Virus record (IMG/VR): IMGVR_UViG_3300031236_000052
Coordinates: 1 to 20,939 of that record
Source of the DNA: a virus
Direction: 5' to 3' (one strand)
DNA: 20,939 bases
In this document: positions 6,043-14,067 of the stretch, piece after piece
Numbering within the stretch: the first letter of the stretch is position 1
Layout: every line of letters starts with the position of its first letter
Program-made: the position numbers and the translations under genes
The notes under the pieces: generated by a model
What the model saw: the letters and a program-made list of their open reading frames with translations, nothing else
What the model was told of the DNA's origin: nothing
Database searches by the model: none

Positions 6043-8415
6043 GTGGACACATTAAATTCTACTCCTTTTGTAAAGATAGAAGATCTTCCGGATGGCTCTA
6101 GTGTCTATGAAATGGGCGATGATCAGGATGAGAATGTACTTTATCCAAATTTTGGAAAGGTGAATTTTGGAGAGAATCTAGCTGAAACACTTAATCCTTC
6201 TGAACTAGAGCGAATAGGATCGCAACTACTAGAGGATATAGTCCAGGACAAAGAATCTAGAGTTGAATGGGAACAGGCTTATCTTAAGGGTATTAAATAT
6301 TTAGGATTTAAATTAGAAGAATTCAAAGATGTTCCGTTTATTTCTGCTTGTCGTGCTGTTGATACGACTCTTTCTACCTCTCTTATTCGTTTTTATGCAA
6401 CTGCGCGCGCAGAATTATTTCCGCAAAAAGGACCTGTCGAATGTGAATTATTAGGATATCCAAATCCAGAGTTGGAACAACAATCGGATCGTATTAAGAG
6501 TTGGATGAATTATTATCTAACTGAAGAAGACAAAGAATATTATTCAGACTCTGAGAGACTATTGATTTATTTGGGTATAGTTGGATGTGCATTTAGAAAA
6601 GTATACGTTGATCCCATTACTCAAAAACCAGTTGCTAGATTTATTGATCCTCAAGATTTCATTGTAAATAATAGTTGTGTTAGCATTTTAAGCTCTAGTC
6701 GTTTAACTCATGTTCTGTCGTTGACGAAGAAAGATATTAAGATGCGTCAAATGACGGGTTTTTATAGAGAGATGTCTCTGGAAGGTCTTAATGACGAAGA
6801 TGAAGACGAAAATCTTCAAACGACTAAAACAATCAAGAAATTAGAAGGTATTCAAACAGGAAGTTATGAAAAACAATCTATTTTCAAGATATTTGAAGTT
6901 CATACAGATCTTGTTATAGAAGATAGAAGTAAAAAAATGGAGGAAGAGCAATTGCCTCTTCCATATATAGTATCAATTTGTGAATCTACAAGAAAAATAT
7001 TATCAATTAGAAGAAACTGGGAAGAAGGAGACTCTTTATTTAAAAGAAAGAATTATTTCATACAATATAATTACTTACCAGGATTTGGATTGTATGGATT
7101 AGGATTATCGCATCTTCTTGGGAGCAATGCAGTTGCTTTAACGAGTGTTTTGAGACAATTAATTGATGCTGGAACCTTGAAGAACTTTCCTGGTGGTTTA
7201 AAGGTAAAGGGCCTTCGAACTGAGTTCAATGACAAACCCATAGGACCAGGTGAGTTCTGGGATATTGAGACAGGTGGGTTGCCGATTCAGCAAGCAATTA
7301 TGCCAATGCCTTATGGAGAGCCGTCTCAGGTTTTAAATGAACTCAGAAAAGAATTAATACAACAAACACAGAATCTAGCATTGACTGCAGATACTCAACT
7401 CGCAGAAGACAAACAAAATGCAGCAGTTGGAACAACGTTAGCTTTATTAGAGGTTGCAAATTTAGTTCAATCTTCCATTTTAAGATCACTTCACATCTCA
7501 TTAAGTCGAGAATTTGGATTACTTTATGAATTGTTTGCACAAAGCTTTCCAGAGAATCCTGTATCGTTTCCGATTAAAGGACAGATTAATTCTGTTACAC
7601 GACAAGATTTTACTCCTAATATTCGTATTATTCCTGTTTCAGATCCTTCTATTAATACTTCTTCTCATAGATTAATCAAGGCATCTTCTTTAATTCAAAT
7701 AGCTGAAAAGGCTCCTCAACTCTATGACATGAGACAAGTTCATTTGCGTGCATGTGAAGCAATGAAGATGGAGAATATAGAACAGATTTTACCGCCTCCT
7801 CAAGAATCGCCAACAGTTGATCCGATTCATGAAGTTATGAATGCAATGCAAGGAAAGGCGTCAAAGGCAGCTATCTGGCAGGACCATCCGTCTCACATTA
7901 CGGTTCTCTCTGGTGCTGATCCTCAAGGACAGAATCCTCTTATTCAGTCGTTAATCCATGAACATCAAGCGATGCAATATTATGTTGAAATGCAAATGCA
8001 TATGGGCATCCAGTTGCCTCCTTTAGATCAGATGCAAGATCCAAATATCCAGAATGAAGTGGCTTTAAGAGCTGCAATGGCAACACAACAGCAACAACAA
8101 CTTCAGCAACAACAGTTAGAGCAGATGGCGGCTCAACAGAATCCACAACCTCAAATCGATCAATCAACTCTCATGTTGGCGGACATTCAGCAGCAACAAG
8201 AGATTGCAAAGACCAAAGCTGAAACAGACTTGATGAAAGAAAAGATGAAGCTAGAGTTGGATAAGTATAAAACTGATATTCAAAAGTTAATAGCGGATGA
8301 AAAGAATGAAACAGACATAGCAATTCAAAATATGAAAATAGAACTAGATCTGATTAAGCACTCACATGAAGTTGACAAACAAAATATGTTTCAAAATTCA
8401 CCAGCGGAGATTTAA
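6043..8415 (+). CDS. Portal protein (P22-like)
   Basis: This 790-aa protein should form the dodecameric ring at one capsid vertex through which DNA enters and leaves. Residues about 45-560 show the pattern of P22-type portals: MNYYLTEEDKEYYSDSERLL, a segment IVGCAFRKVYVDPITQKP and PQDFIVNN, a wing with YEKQSIFKIFEVH, then LYGLGLSHLLGSNA and an LRKELIQQTQNLA helix region. From about residue 680 there is a Gln-rich stretch (several Gln runs) and a long charged coiled coil (KTKAETDLMKEKMKLELDKY and following), comparable to the barrel or crown extension of large portals. The start is taken as GTG 6043 because an in-frame TGA lies at 6031-6033; AGTGAT at 6029-6034 is a weak ribosome binding site. 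Large size is usual for podovirus portals. Confidence 0.9.
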   Translation: MDTLNSTPFVKIEDLPDGSSVYEMGDDQDENVLYPNFGKVNFGENLAETLNPSELERIGSQLLEDIVQDKESRVEWEQAYLKGIKYLGFKLEEFKDVPFISACRAVDTTLSTSLIRFYATARAELFPQKGPVECELLGYPNPELEQQSDRIKSWMNYYLTEEDKEYYSDSERLLIYLGIVGCAFRKVYVDPITQKPVARFIDPQDFIVNNSCVSILSSSRLTHVLSLTKKDIKMRQMTGFYREMSLEGLNDEDEDENLQTTKTIKKLEGIQTGSYEKQSIFKIFEVHTDLVIEDRSKKMEEEQLPLPYIVSICESTRKILSIRRNWEEGDSLFKRKNYFIQYNYLPGFGLYGLGLSHLLGSNAVALTSVLRQLIDAGTLKNFPGGLKVKGLRTEFNDKPIGPGEFWDIETGGLPIQQAIMPMPYGEPSQVLNELRKELIQQTQNLALTADTQLAEDKQNAAVGTTLALLEVANLVQSSILRSLHISLSREFGLLYELFAQSFPENPVSFPIKGQINSVTRQDFTPNIRIIPVSDPSINTSSHRLIKASSLIQIAEKAPQLYDMRQVHLRACEAMKMENIEQILPPPQESPTVDPIHEVMNAMQGKASKAAIWQDHPSHITVLSGADPQGQNPLIQSLIHEHQAMQYYVEMQMHMGIQLPPLDQMQDPNIQNEVALRAAMATQQQQQLQQQQLEQMAAQQNPQPQIDQSTLMLADIQQQQEIAKTKAETDLMKEKMKLELDKYKTDIQKLIADEKNETDIAIQNMKIELDLIKHSHEVDKQNMFQNSPAEI

Positions 8416-8418
8416 GCA

Positions 8419-8673
8419 ATGAGTGAATATATTACAATGGATGGGGATATTGAAATTAGAAGCGAGTATCCGCTTCATACGTATACCATAGAGACAAAGA
8501 CGGCTTGCAACGATGCGCTGGAAAGATACGTAGCTATTAGCTGCAAGATTAAAAGAGAATTAATAAAAGGAAGATCTTTGGATGATATTTATCGTGAATT
8601 CAGATCTGAAATTTCTGAATTTAGAAAAATTATACCAAGAGAAGATTATTTAAAACTTATAAATACTAATTAA
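8419..8673 (+). CDS. Hypothetical protein (84 aa) next to portal
   Basis: The gene starts three bases after the portal stop, so it is almost surely co-translated; the GGAG at 8405-8408 inside the portal end is its ribosome binding site. The protein begins with a short acidic, beta-prone stretch and then turns helical and charged (CKIKRELIKGRSLDDIYREF). No family is recognised. Small conserved genes are common directly after portal genes in podoviruses, but the role is unknown. Confidence 0.65.
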   Translation: MSEYITMDGDIEIRSEYPLHTYTIETKTACNDALERYVAISCKIKRELIKGRSLDDIYREFRSEISEFRKIIPREDYLKLINTN

Positions 8674-8698
8674 TTACTTATCAAACAAGGAGACTATA

Positions 8699-9886
8699 AT
8701 GTCTGATGCTACTTTATACAAATTTATGAGCGGTTACCATGGTACCGATAATATGAGAGCCAAAGCACAAAAGATGCTTGGAGGAGAATTCGCTAATACT
8801 AGTATGTCGCCAAGATCGAGCGCCTCAGCACCTTCTAGAACTCCTATGCGTGAATATAAAAGGGGTGGCCACGTAGAGCATTTTGAAGCTTCTCGTGAAC
8901 GTCATCATGAGCATCAGGGCATGCCTAAGAAGAGACATCCTCATGGGCATAGAGAACGCTATCCTTCAGAACATGAGATTCAAGGAGGTCATCTAACAAA
9001 TCTTTATATTCCTCATGAAATGCAAATGGAAAGAGATGGACGAGAGTATAGGGTGCCTCATTCGGGATCGCACAGAAGGCGTCATACACATGGCGGTGAA
9101 GCTCTAGCGCATGGGATTTCAGTTCCAAATGCGGCCGTTGGTGGTAGAATGTCAAAAGGGGGATATGCGTATCCGGAATCAGATAGAGGAAGCTCTTCTT
9201 ATGGCAGAAATAGAGAAGATTATCCCTCGGATGAAAGGGAAAGTGCTGCTAAAAGAGGTGGGAGTTTGCATTCTCATCACCCTCATCACAGGCATTATTC
9301 AGAAGGTGGATTCGATAAAGAACATGGCAGAGCTTATGATCTGGGTGGTCATCTAAAAAAGGGTGGTCATTCGGGACATCGTAGGGGACGGTGTTACGCG
9401 GATGGTGGCATGGTGGAAGAAGATCCATTCTCCAATATGACTCTGGGAATGCCTGAAGAAAATCTTCCTCAAGAACCCATGCATCAAGAGCAAACTCAAC
9501 AAGGATTCCCCGTTGAAGAGCACCAGGGAATGGGACTGCCCAATCCTTTTGCTAATATGGGCGCTGGTCAAATCAGAGCCAAGATGGGCTTAGAGCACCC
9601 AGAAATGGGCACCCCAATGAGAAGGGGCGGCAGAGCTCATCATCACCATGATGGTCATCATTCAACCAGAACTCGTAACGAAAGCGGAATGAGTGCTGCT
9701 TTGAACTTTGAAACCTTTCCTCATGGGGAAAGAGGGTATGGAGACAAACGTTCTCATGGTGAACATGAAGCTCGTCGTGGCAGATATGCCATGGGAGGCG
9801 TTGGAAAGATGCGTCATGGGCAAATGACTCCCACTGGAAAGCAATTAGGTAAAAGAGGAACAAGAACTTTGAGTGAAACTTATTAA
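8699..9886 (+). CDS. His/Gly/Arg-rich low-complexity virion-region protein (395 aa)
   Basis: A strong AAGGAG ribosome binding site precedes ATG 8699. The first 40 residues look like a short ordinary N-terminus; the rest is unusually rich in His, Gly, Arg and Lys with many short motifs of the type KRGGH, GGHLKKGG, YADGGM and YAMGG. Clusters such as SLHSHHPHHRHY and RAHHHHDGHHSTR could bind metal ions or nucleic acid. Phage head regions sometimes encode basic Gly-Gly repeat proteins of unknown role, so a DNA- or scaffold-associated internal protein is one possibility. There are no membrane segments. The protein is probably disordered. Its place between portal and co-chaperonin suggests a role in head assembly; function is unproven. 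Confidence 0.75.
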   Translation: MSDATLYKFMSGYHGTDNMRAKAQKMLGGEFANTSMSPRSSASAPSRTPMREYKRGGHVEHFEASRERHHEHQGMPKKRHPHGHRERYPSEHEIQGGHLTNLYIPHEMQMERDGREYRVPHSGSHRRRHTHGGEALAHGISVPNAAVGGRMSKGGYAYPESDRGSSSYGRNREDYPSDERESAAKRGGSLHSHHPHHRHYSEGGFDKEHGRAYDLGGHLKKGGHSGHRRGRCYADGGMVEEDPFSNMTLGMPEENLPQEPMHQEQTQQGFPVEEHQGMGLPNPFANMGAGQIRAKMGLEHPEMGTPMRRGGRAHHHHDGHHSTRTRNESGMSAALNFETFPHGERGYGDKRSHGEHEARRGRYAMGGVGKMRHGQMTPTGKQLGKRGTRTLSETY

Positions 9887-9904
9887 GTTTTAATATATTA
9901 AACT

Positions 9905-9933
9905 TTGATAAAATGGTTTTAATAAAGTATAAA
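9905..9933 (+). promoter_or_regulatory. Likely sigma70-type promoter
   Basis: TTGATA (9905-9910) and TATAAA (9928-9933) are separated by exactly 17 bp, in the only spacer between 8674 and 12292 long enough for a promoter. A transcript would start near 9940, about 30 nt before the TTG start at 9971. A near-palindrome (9885-9905) overlaps the upstream stop codon and could end the preceding message. Confidence 0.5.
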
Positions 9934-9970
9934 TGTATTAATATCTATATATAAGAAGATAGAGGTTTTT

Positions 9971-10219
9971 TTGTTACATAAATTTTATGAAGCTATTCGA
10001 ATTTCTCTTCAAGAAAGAAAAATAGACGTTATAAAGCATTTGAGAATGGGAAACTGTGGGTCATATGAGGATTATCGTTTTAATTGTGGGAAGCTAAATG
10101 CTTACGATCATTTTACGATTATCCTTGATGATCTTTATGATAGGTTCCAAATGGGAAAATCTCCTGAATTAAATAAAAAACATATTCCACAAGAAGAAAG
10201 AGAGGAACTGGGTGAGTAA
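9971..10219 (+). CDS. Conserved-type small phage protein (82 aa), TTG start
   Basis: The start is TTG 9971, five bases after AGAGG (9961-9965); no ATG fits. The protein is probably all-helical (FYEAIRISLQERKIDVIKHL, then SYEDYRFNCGKLNAYDHF) and resembles the small helical proteins often found between portal and scaffold genes in podoviruses, whose function is unknown. It overlaps the next gene by 8 bp, so the two are translationally coupled. Confidence 0.65.
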   Translation: MLHKFYEAIRISLQERKIDVIKHLRMGNCGSYEDYRFNCGKLNAYDHFTIILDDLYDRFQMGKSPELNKKHIPQEEREELGE

Positions 10220-10859
10220 TAAAGCGATAGCTCCAGAAGGATTGAAAATTATTGATCATTCCAAGCAAGAAGACACATCATTCCTTATGGTGCATAATAT
10301 TCATAATTTCATAGAAGACGAAGATCTTTTGTTTGATTTATTATATCTTGGAATTACTCAGATCAAAGATCTTGTTTATTTTAGTAGAAGTAATTTAATT
10401 GAGCACTATAAGTTTTCTAAGGATCAAGTTGATAAAATTCAAAGTATTTTAAAGTCATACAATCCAAATTTGATGTTAGGAATGGATGTTAATAGAATAA
10501 TGAGAAGAAATATCGTGAGAGAATTAGGTTTTTTTCCGCCTCCGGTTGCGGGATATAAATTTATAGTTCAGCTATATATCGAACCCAATACAACGGCAGG
10601 AGGGATTTTTATCCCAGATACAATAATGGAATTTAAGAAATTTAATTCTATTTCAGGAAAAGTAATTGCTATGGGGCCCGATTGTTATGAACATCCACGA
10701 TTCCGCTCAGGTCCTTGGATAAAACTTGGAGACATCGTATCTATTAATAGAAATGAGGGTACACAGCAATCTTATAGAGATATTCAAATAATGATAATAG
10801 ATGACGATAAATTACTTCTTCCTAGATTAGAAGATCCAACCTATGTAAAGAGGAATTAA
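10212..10859 (+). CDS. GroES-like co-chaperonin with extra N-terminal domain (215 aa)
   Basis: Residues about 106-212 match the chaperonin-10 fold: VAGYKFIVQLYIEPNTTAGG, GIFIPDT, the SGKVIAMGP strand, and GPWIKLGDIVSI with a final IDDDKLLLP. In this family the region around GGIFIP is the mobile loop that contacts GroEL; phage versions such as T4 gp31 replace host GroES for capsid folding. The protein is about twice normal length. Residues about 34-85 form an extra helical module (LLYLGITQIKDLVYFSRSNL and following) that resembles the helix-hairpin-helix segment of the protein encoded upstream of ruvC. The start is GTG 10212, overlapping the preceding stop. How the extra module is used is unknown. 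Confidence 0.82.
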   Translation: MSNKAIAPEGLKIIDHSKQEDTSFLMVHNIHNFIEDEDLLFDLLYLGITQIKDLVYFSRSNLIEHYKFSKDQVDKIQSILKSYNPNLMLGMDVNRIMRRNIVRELGFFPPPVAGYKFIVQLYIEPNTTAGGIFIPDTIMEFKKFNSISGKVIAMGPDCYEHPRFRSGPWIKLGDIVSINRNEGTQQSYRDIQIMIIDDDKLLLPRLEDPTYVKRN

Positions 10860-10862
10860 TTT

Positions 10863-11816
10863 ATGGAAACTGATAATAATTTAGATCAATCAGAAAATAA
10901 TTTAGAAAACACTTCTTTTCAGATTGTAGATAACCCAGAAGATAACTTCACAAATGAAATAAACGCAGAATATAAGCATAAAACTCATAGACTTCAGAAA
11001 GAAAAATATCGAATTCTTAAGGAAGCTCAAGATTGGCAAGATGCTGCTTATTATTGGAAGTCTGAGGCGGATAAATTGCATAGATATGCAACGGATTCGT
11101 CTGATGCGGCTTTAGCTCAAGCAGACCAAAATGTCTATCATATTATTGAACAAGCTAGAGAAAATAAACGACGCGCATTAGAGGAAGGTGACACAGATTT
11201 AGCTGTGCAGGCTGATTTTGATCTTAGTACAGCTGTTGCTCGATTGGAGACAATCAAAAATAAGCAGACAGAAAGAGATTATGAAAAACAGAAGTATCTA
11301 AATGCCATTGAAGAAGCTGAAATTGCCAAGCAATATCAATATTCGGCACCTCCTATTGCTCAGTATACTCCTGAAGTAGATGTTCCTGTTGAAGCAGAAT
11401 ATTTAGTTAAAGCAAATCCTTGGATGAATCCTGCTAGGCCAGAATATGATCCAAATAAGGTTAATACTTTGTATCAATTTACAAAGGAATTGGATGAAAA
11501 TTTATATAGGCAAGGTAGAGGGCATGAATATTTTTCACCAGCTTATATAAGTGAGGTAAATAATTTTATAAGAAGTAATTTTTCAGACTCTGATAGTAAT
11601 AGATCAAATTCTAATAACAAATCAAATTACAATAATGTTTCTCCTGTAAGTAGGGGGAATTCGTCATATTCTAACTCAAAACCTAAAGAACGTTATGTTT
11701 TGACGGAGGATGAAAAGTTCATGGCCCGCAATGCGGGGTTGTCTGAAGAAAGCTGGTTGAAGCACAAAATAGAAGACATGAAGAAGAGAGGGGATAGAAA
11801 TACTTATGGCCAATAA
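10863..11816 (+). CDS. Probable capsid scaffolding protein (317 aa)
   Basis: The protein is acidic and mostly helical. Residues about 38-160 form a long coiled coil (KTHRLQKEKYRILKEAQDWQ and beyond, then EGDTDLAVQADFDLSTAVAR). A conserved-looking NPWMNPARPEYDP block (about 185-197) follows, then an Asn/Ser-rich linker (about 240-278), and a C-terminal basic helix with YVLTEDEKFMARNAGLSEES. This pattern, with the capsid gene following within a few genes, is that of podovirus scaffolding proteins, whose C-terminal helix binds the coat protein and which leave or are cut before DNA fills the head. The name rests on composition and place, not on a conserved catalytic motif. It overlaps the next gene by 11 bp. 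Confidence 0.72.
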   Translation: METDNNLDQSENNLENTSFQIVDNPEDNFTNEINAEYKHKTHRLQKEKYRILKEAQDWQDAAYYWKSEADKLHRYATDSSDAALAQADQNVYHIIEQARENKRRALEEGDTDLAVQADFDLSTAVARLETIKNKQTERDYEKQKYLNAIEEAEIAKQYQYSAPPIAQYTPEVDVPVEAEYLVKANPWMNPARPEYDPNKVNTLYQFTKELDENLYRQGRGHEYFSPAYISEVNNFIRSNFSDSDSNRSNSNNKSNYNNVSPVSRGNSSYSNSKPKERYVLTEDEKFMARNAGLSEESWLKHKIEDMKKRGDRNTYGQ

Positions 11817-12291
11817 AAGAGAATACATTAAAGATAGATTCCAGGAAACACGAAAGTTTCAAGAAAGATCTGCTGAGGAAAGAGATGCAATTATTAAATC
11901 GCACTTAACTATGACTTCAAAGAATCTTCTAGATATTGATCCAAGTACAATTCCAGTTGATAAAGATTACTGTTATATTCGTGAAAGCCTTATGGGGAAT
12001 CCAGATCATTATTCTTTAGACGAAGCTGCTATGAAAGGCTGGGAACCTGTTACATCGCAACACAGACCTGATTTAGCCTCCGCTTATAGTGGAGGAGGGC
12101 ATATGCCGGCTTATATTAGACGCAGAGAGTTGATTTTACATCAAAGAGATAAGAAGTATGGGCAAATCGAAAGACAATCTCGTCAAGAGCAAACCAATCA
12201 GATGATGAATACTCTACCTGGTCAAGACCACTTTATGGATGATCCTTCTATGCCTATGAAGGTTATTCATAATAGCAGCAAGTATTCTTAA
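11806..12291 (+). CDS. Conserved phage head-region protein (161 aa), unknown role
   Basis: The central segment (DPSTIPVDKDYCYIRESLMG, then YSLDEAAMKGWEPV) follows a pattern I recognise from many phage proteins encoded beside scaffold or capsid genes: a short proline-rich strand, an aromatic-Arg-x-Ser block and a KGWEPV turn. Their function is not known. The N- and C-terminal parts are charged helices (RREYIKDRFQ-like and RDKKYGQIERQSRQEQ). The start overlaps the upstream gene by 11 bp. A virion or assembly role is likely from position only. Confidence 0.68.
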   Translation: MANKREYIKDRFQETRKFQERSAEERDAIIKSHLTMTSKNLLDIDPSTIPVDKDYCYIRESLMGNPDHYSLDEAAMKGWEPVTSQHRPDLASAYSGGGHMPAYIRRRELILHQRDKKYGQIERQSRQEQTNQMMNTLPGQDHFMDDPSMPMKVIHNSSKYS

Positions 12292-12307
12292 ATATGGATG
12301 GTAAATA

Positions 12308-12442
12308 ATGGAAAGCATAGAAAAAGAAAACAAAGAAGATTTTGAATCAAAAGATAAGAGCATTACAAATAAAATAGTAATTATTGATGTGCCTATAAAA
12401 GGTAAAAATTTTCAAATGCAGTTTGAGGAAGTAACAGAATAA
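12308..12442 (+). CDS. Very small acidic protein (44 aa)
   Basis: ATG 12308 opens a 44-codon frame ending at TAA 12440-12442, two bases before the ATG of the next gene; GGATGG upstream (12296-12301) may act as a weak ribosome binding site. The first half is a charged helix of Glu and Lys; the second half is strand-like (KIVIIDVPIKGKNFQMQFEE). The tight fit between two genes and the ordered composition support a real gene, but I recognise no family. Confidence 0.5.
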   Translation: MESIEKENKEDFESKDKSITNKIVIIDVPIKGKNFQMQFEEVTE

Positions 12443-12443
12443 A

Positions 12444-13556
12444 ATGTCTACTTATACAAATATTTTTGGTGGGAATCAAGTTAGTCCAGCATTTAGTTCT
12501 TATGCTAACATAACATTGTCTGCAAATTTACAGTTGCAATGGCCAACTTCATTTCAGGATACGGCGAATGTTGTGGCTAGTATTATGGATGTAACGCCAA
12601 CTGGAGCTGGATTGACTCTTACATTGCCGGCAGTTGCAACTAACCCAAGTCCTCCTGCTGCTCCTGCTGGAATTGTTTCTGTTGGCACCAATTTTATTAT
12701 TAATAATCTAGCAACTGCTTATAGTCTCCAACTTAATACAGCTGATAATGCTCCTCTGCTCACAATTGTTCCTGGAACTGCGTATTATATTTATCTTAGT
12801 GATAATACAACGGTTGCTGGAACTTGGAGGAAATTACCTATAGCTTTGGGAGCTTCTGGTCCTATCACTAGTTTAACTATGACAGGAGATCCGAGTGGAT
12901 CACTAACCATTACACCTGCTTCTATTACTTCTAGTGGGGGATTTTCGTTTATGTTATCTCCGAATCTGGATGCAGTTTCTGGGTTAGCAACTTCAGGGCT
13001 TGTGGCATACAATAGCGGAACTAAGACATTTTCGGCCGTCACTCTTATTAATGGGGGTAATATTTCCATTACAAATCCTCAGGGGATTTCCGGAAATCCA
13101 ACCATTGGCTTGATAAATCCTTTCGTATCACCTGTTACGATCGGCAATATTGTGTTGTCTGGCCACACCATAACAACGACTCCGGCCCACACCAATCTGA
13201 ATGTAGGCGATGGTTCTCAACAAGTTATCTTTTCTGCTAATTCAATCGATTCTCCTCAAGTTTTAATAGCGGCAGGGAATGTTAGTTCAAGTGGTGCTCC
13301 TAATTATCTAACTTCTAATGTGAGTGGAATAGTTAAACCAGCTATGACGACAGGAACGTATTTAATTAATTATACCAGCTTAACAGGAACAGCGGATGTG
13401 ATAGTGGGATCATGTGCTCCTGTTGGTGGAACCATCTACTCATTTAATCCTGTTACAACATCGGCAATTTATCCTCAAGCAACTGTCTATACCTACAATA
13501 TGAGTGTTAGTCCACCTGTTTTGGCTGATGCAGCTTTTACTTTTATGATTTGTTAA
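12444..13556 (+). CDS. Beta-rich virion or fibre protein (370 aa)
   Basis: The N-terminal domain (about 1-135; YTNIFGGNQVSPAFSSYANI, then LQWP, ITN-like strands and DNTTVAGTWRKLP) follows a pattern common at the N-terminus of phage virion and fibre proteins. The rest is rich in Gly, Ser, Thr, Asn and Ile with repeated beta-strand phrases (ITSLTMTGDPSGSLTI, GLVAYNSGTKTFSAV), typical of trimeric fibres, and ends in a possible head-binding or tip domain with two late Cys (CAPVGGTIYSF and the final C). No signal peptide. It is probably a head fibre or decoration protein because it lies ahead of the capsid gene. Its stop overlaps that of the convergent KGG gene by 4 bp. Confidence 0.7.
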   Translation: MSTYTNIFGGNQVSPAFSSYANITLSANLQLQWPTSFQDTANVVASIMDVTPTGAGLTLTLPAVATNPSPPAAPAGIVSVGTNFIINNLATAYSLQLNTADNAPLLTIVPGTAYYIYLSDNTTVAGTWRKLPIALGASGPITSLTMTGDPSGSLTITPASITSSGGFSFMLSPNLDAVSGLATSGLVAYNSGTKTFSAVTLINGGNISITNPQGISGNPTIGLINPFVSPVTIGNIVLSGHTITTTPAHTNLNVGDGSQQVIFSANSIDSPQVLIAAGNVSSSGAPNYLTSNVSGIVKPAMTTGTYLINYTSLTGTADVIVGSCAPVGGTIYSFNPVTTSAIYPQATVYTYNMSVSPPVLADAAFTFMIC

Positions 13557-13900
13557 TTATTCTTTACGCAATTGAGCAGTTTTACTGGCTCCTCCTTTTT
13601 TTTTCCCATCGCTACATATCCTTCATGTCCTAATTGAGCAGCTTTAGCGGCTCCTCCTTTTCTTCCTATGGCTACATATCCTTCATGTCCTAATTGAGCA
13701 GCTCTAGCGGCTCCTCCTTTTCTTCCTATGGCTACATATCCTTCGCGTCCTAATTGGGCGACTCTACTTGCTCCTCCTTTTTTCCCTAATTCCTTAACTC
13801 TTTCAGGCGACATCGCCGCAAATCCACGCTTCTGCTTTAGTACAGCCTGGTTGGGAGCCTCTGCATCCATTGAAACTTCGTTTTCTGTCTTTATTGTCAT
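13553..13900 (-). CDS. KGG-repeat stress-type protein, last repeat frameshifted (115 aa)
   Basis: Residues 25-100 carry 20-residue repeats with the KGG signature of bacterial GsiB/Con-10-like stress proteins: KGG at 41-43, 61-63 and 81-83, each followed by ASRVAQLG-like or AARAAQLG-like and then GYVAIGR. Such proteins are hydrophilic, probably disordered, and linked to desiccation or general stress in bacteria. At the fourth repeat the frame shifts in a run of nine A (T 13596-13604 on +), giving KKKEEPVKLLNCVKNN instead of a fourth KGG. Two fewer A, or one more, would restore KGGASKTAQLRKE and a stop at 13557-13559. The gene opposes its neighbours and has its own AAGGA site and likely promoter, like a phage moron. 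Confidence 0.82.
   Translation of the reverse strand: MTIKTENEVSMDAEAPNQAVLKQKRGFAAMSPERVKELGKKGGASRVAQLGREGYVAIGRKGGAARAAQLGHEGYVAIGRKGGAAKAAQLGHEGYVAMGKKKEEPVKLLNCVKNN
13569..13790. repeat. About 3.7 tandem 60-bp repeats inside the KGG gene
   Basis: Units beginning CAATTGAGCAG or TAATTGAGCAG (13569, 13631, 13691, 13751) recur every 60 bp, with the copies at 13631 and 13691 nearly identical. The first unit is 62 bp because of the long T run at 13596-13604, which is the cause of the frameshift. Confidence 0.85.
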
Positions 13901-13937
13901 AGCTTTTTTTCCTTTTTGCCTATTGCGTTGGTTTTTT

Positions 13938-13946
13938 TATATACCA
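13938..13946 (-). promoter_or_regulatory. Possible extended -10 promoter for the KGG gene
   Basis: On the - strand TGGTATATA (extended -10 form TGnTATAAT, with TATATA at 13943-13938) lies about 38 nt ahead of ATG 13900. The -35 region is poor (TTTCTA at about 17 bp), which an extended -10 can offset. Suggestive only. Confidence 0.35.
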
Positions 13947-14067
13947 GTGTTTGTGCCTATTAGAAAGTTTAATTTTTCCCAAGTTTTCCCACGCATAAGC
14001 GAATTCATTCATTTTTTTATTGATAAATTTTATTGTCTTTTTTTGATTAATGTTGTTTAATATTAAC

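Noticed and set aside
13569-13790. Regular 60-bp repeats as a CRISPR array
   Set aside because: The repeats are contiguous without unique spacers and encode protein repeats in one frame.
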